40,666 nucleotides of DNA from DATADD01 sp046262355 (GTDB lineage: Bacteria; Actinomycetota; CADDZG01; WHSQ01): positions 1 to 40,666 of the forward strand of contig JBHEMX010000009.1 of assembly GCA_046262355.1 (NCBI GenBank). Reading direction: 5' to 3'. Positions 40,521 to 40,666 of this stretch are shown here, piece after piece (the first letter of the stretch is position 1; each line of letters begins with the position of its first letter). The position numbers and the translations under genes are program-made. Under the pieces are notes generated by a model. It worked only from the letters and a program-made list of their open reading frames with translations, did not search any database and was not told the origin of the DNA.

Positions 40521-40666
40521 TTGGCCCTGGCAGAGCGGCAGACTGATCTCTTGGACGACGCCAAGCGCTTCTGCGATGAGGTGGTGGACCGCAGCTCGAT
40601 CTATGCATTGCTGCACCGCGAGCGCGACAAGCTCTTTCCAGACGAACTGTTCGAGGACCTCTTCAC
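40521..40666 (+). mobile_element. IS1182-like transposase, N-terminal part, cut by window edge
   Basis: An open frame from TTG 40521 to the window end encodes 48 residues, including AERQTDLLDDAKRFCDEVVD and SSIYALLHRERDKLFPDELF. This matches the beginning of IS1182-family transposases as I recall them, which start with a SIYxxLHRERxxLFPDExFxDLF segment before the DDE domain. An in-frame TGA at 40515 closes the frame upstream. GGAGG lies at 40504-40508. Only the first part is visible, so it is unknown whether the transposase is intact. Confidence 0.7.

Noticed and set aside
1..40666. CRISPR array, prophage or restriction/defence system
   Set aside because: No regularly spaced repeats, phage structural genes or defence-type genes were seen anywhere in the window.

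Overview
The window is about 40.7 kb of GC-rich DNA, densely packed with genes that often overlap by 4 bases (ATGA/GTGA/TGATG junctions) and often start with GTG or TTG. It looks like a chromosomal segment of an actinobacterial lineage, probably an uncultured deep-branching one. Supporting signs are a qcrCAB complex with a diheme cytochrome c and a three-helix Rieske subunit, a CtaF-type oxidase subunit IV, clpS followed by a DUF2017 gene, a zinc-type L33, and CIRCE-controlled groEL. This placement rests on gene content; no rRNA is present to test it.

Layout. 0.2-4.7 kb (minus): ATP-dependent PEP carboxykinase and the lactate-oxidation genes lutABC. 4.9-10.5 kb (minus): a type II fatty-acid synthesis operon headed by an ECF-type sigma factor and a small membrane protein (sigma - small TM protein - fabD - biotinyl-like domain without lysine - fabH - fabG - acpP - fabF - acpS). 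10.7-12.0 kb (plus): clpS, DUF2017, bcp. 12.0-14.8 kb (minus): endonuclease IV, a shortened YchF-like GTPase, arginase. 14.9-20.6 kb: an SDR, terC, zwf-pgl and a Ser/Thr kinase with an extracellular domain. 20.7-25.0 kb: a c-di-GMP-I riboswitch controlling a secreted CAP-domain protein, a ribbon-helix-helix protein, a solute-binding lipoprotein, a second CAP-domain protein, a receiver-only response regulator, YajQ and a HAD hydrolase.

25.0-36.7 kb is the respiratory and redox region. ctaC-ctaD-ctaF (plus) converges on a long minus-strand run: mauE-like, a secreted protein, an AlkP-superfamily hydrolase, larE, a 4-helix protein resembling half of heme A synthase, qcrC, qcrA, qcrB. Divergent from mauE is a plus-strand set: a MauD-like thioredoxin, a Tat-exported protein with 11 cysteines and one tryptophan resembling a methylamine dehydrogenase light chain, a tiny membrane peptide and a polytopic membrane protein. 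No MauB-like heavy chain is present, so this could be a maturation system for an unusual exported redox protein.

36.7-40.7 kb: CIRCE-regulated groEL, rpmG, a zinc-ribbon protein, tRNA-Met(CAT), tRNA-Thr(GGT), and a gene-poor stretch ending in the start of an IS1182-like transposase cut by the window edge. The most striking anomaly is in groEL. A 40-residue segment, including the ATPase aspartate, is duplicated in tandem; the two copies have identical protein sequence but differ at 17 of 40 codons, all silently. It is either real or a join between two groEL alleles or paralogues, and it should be checked before the gene is used.
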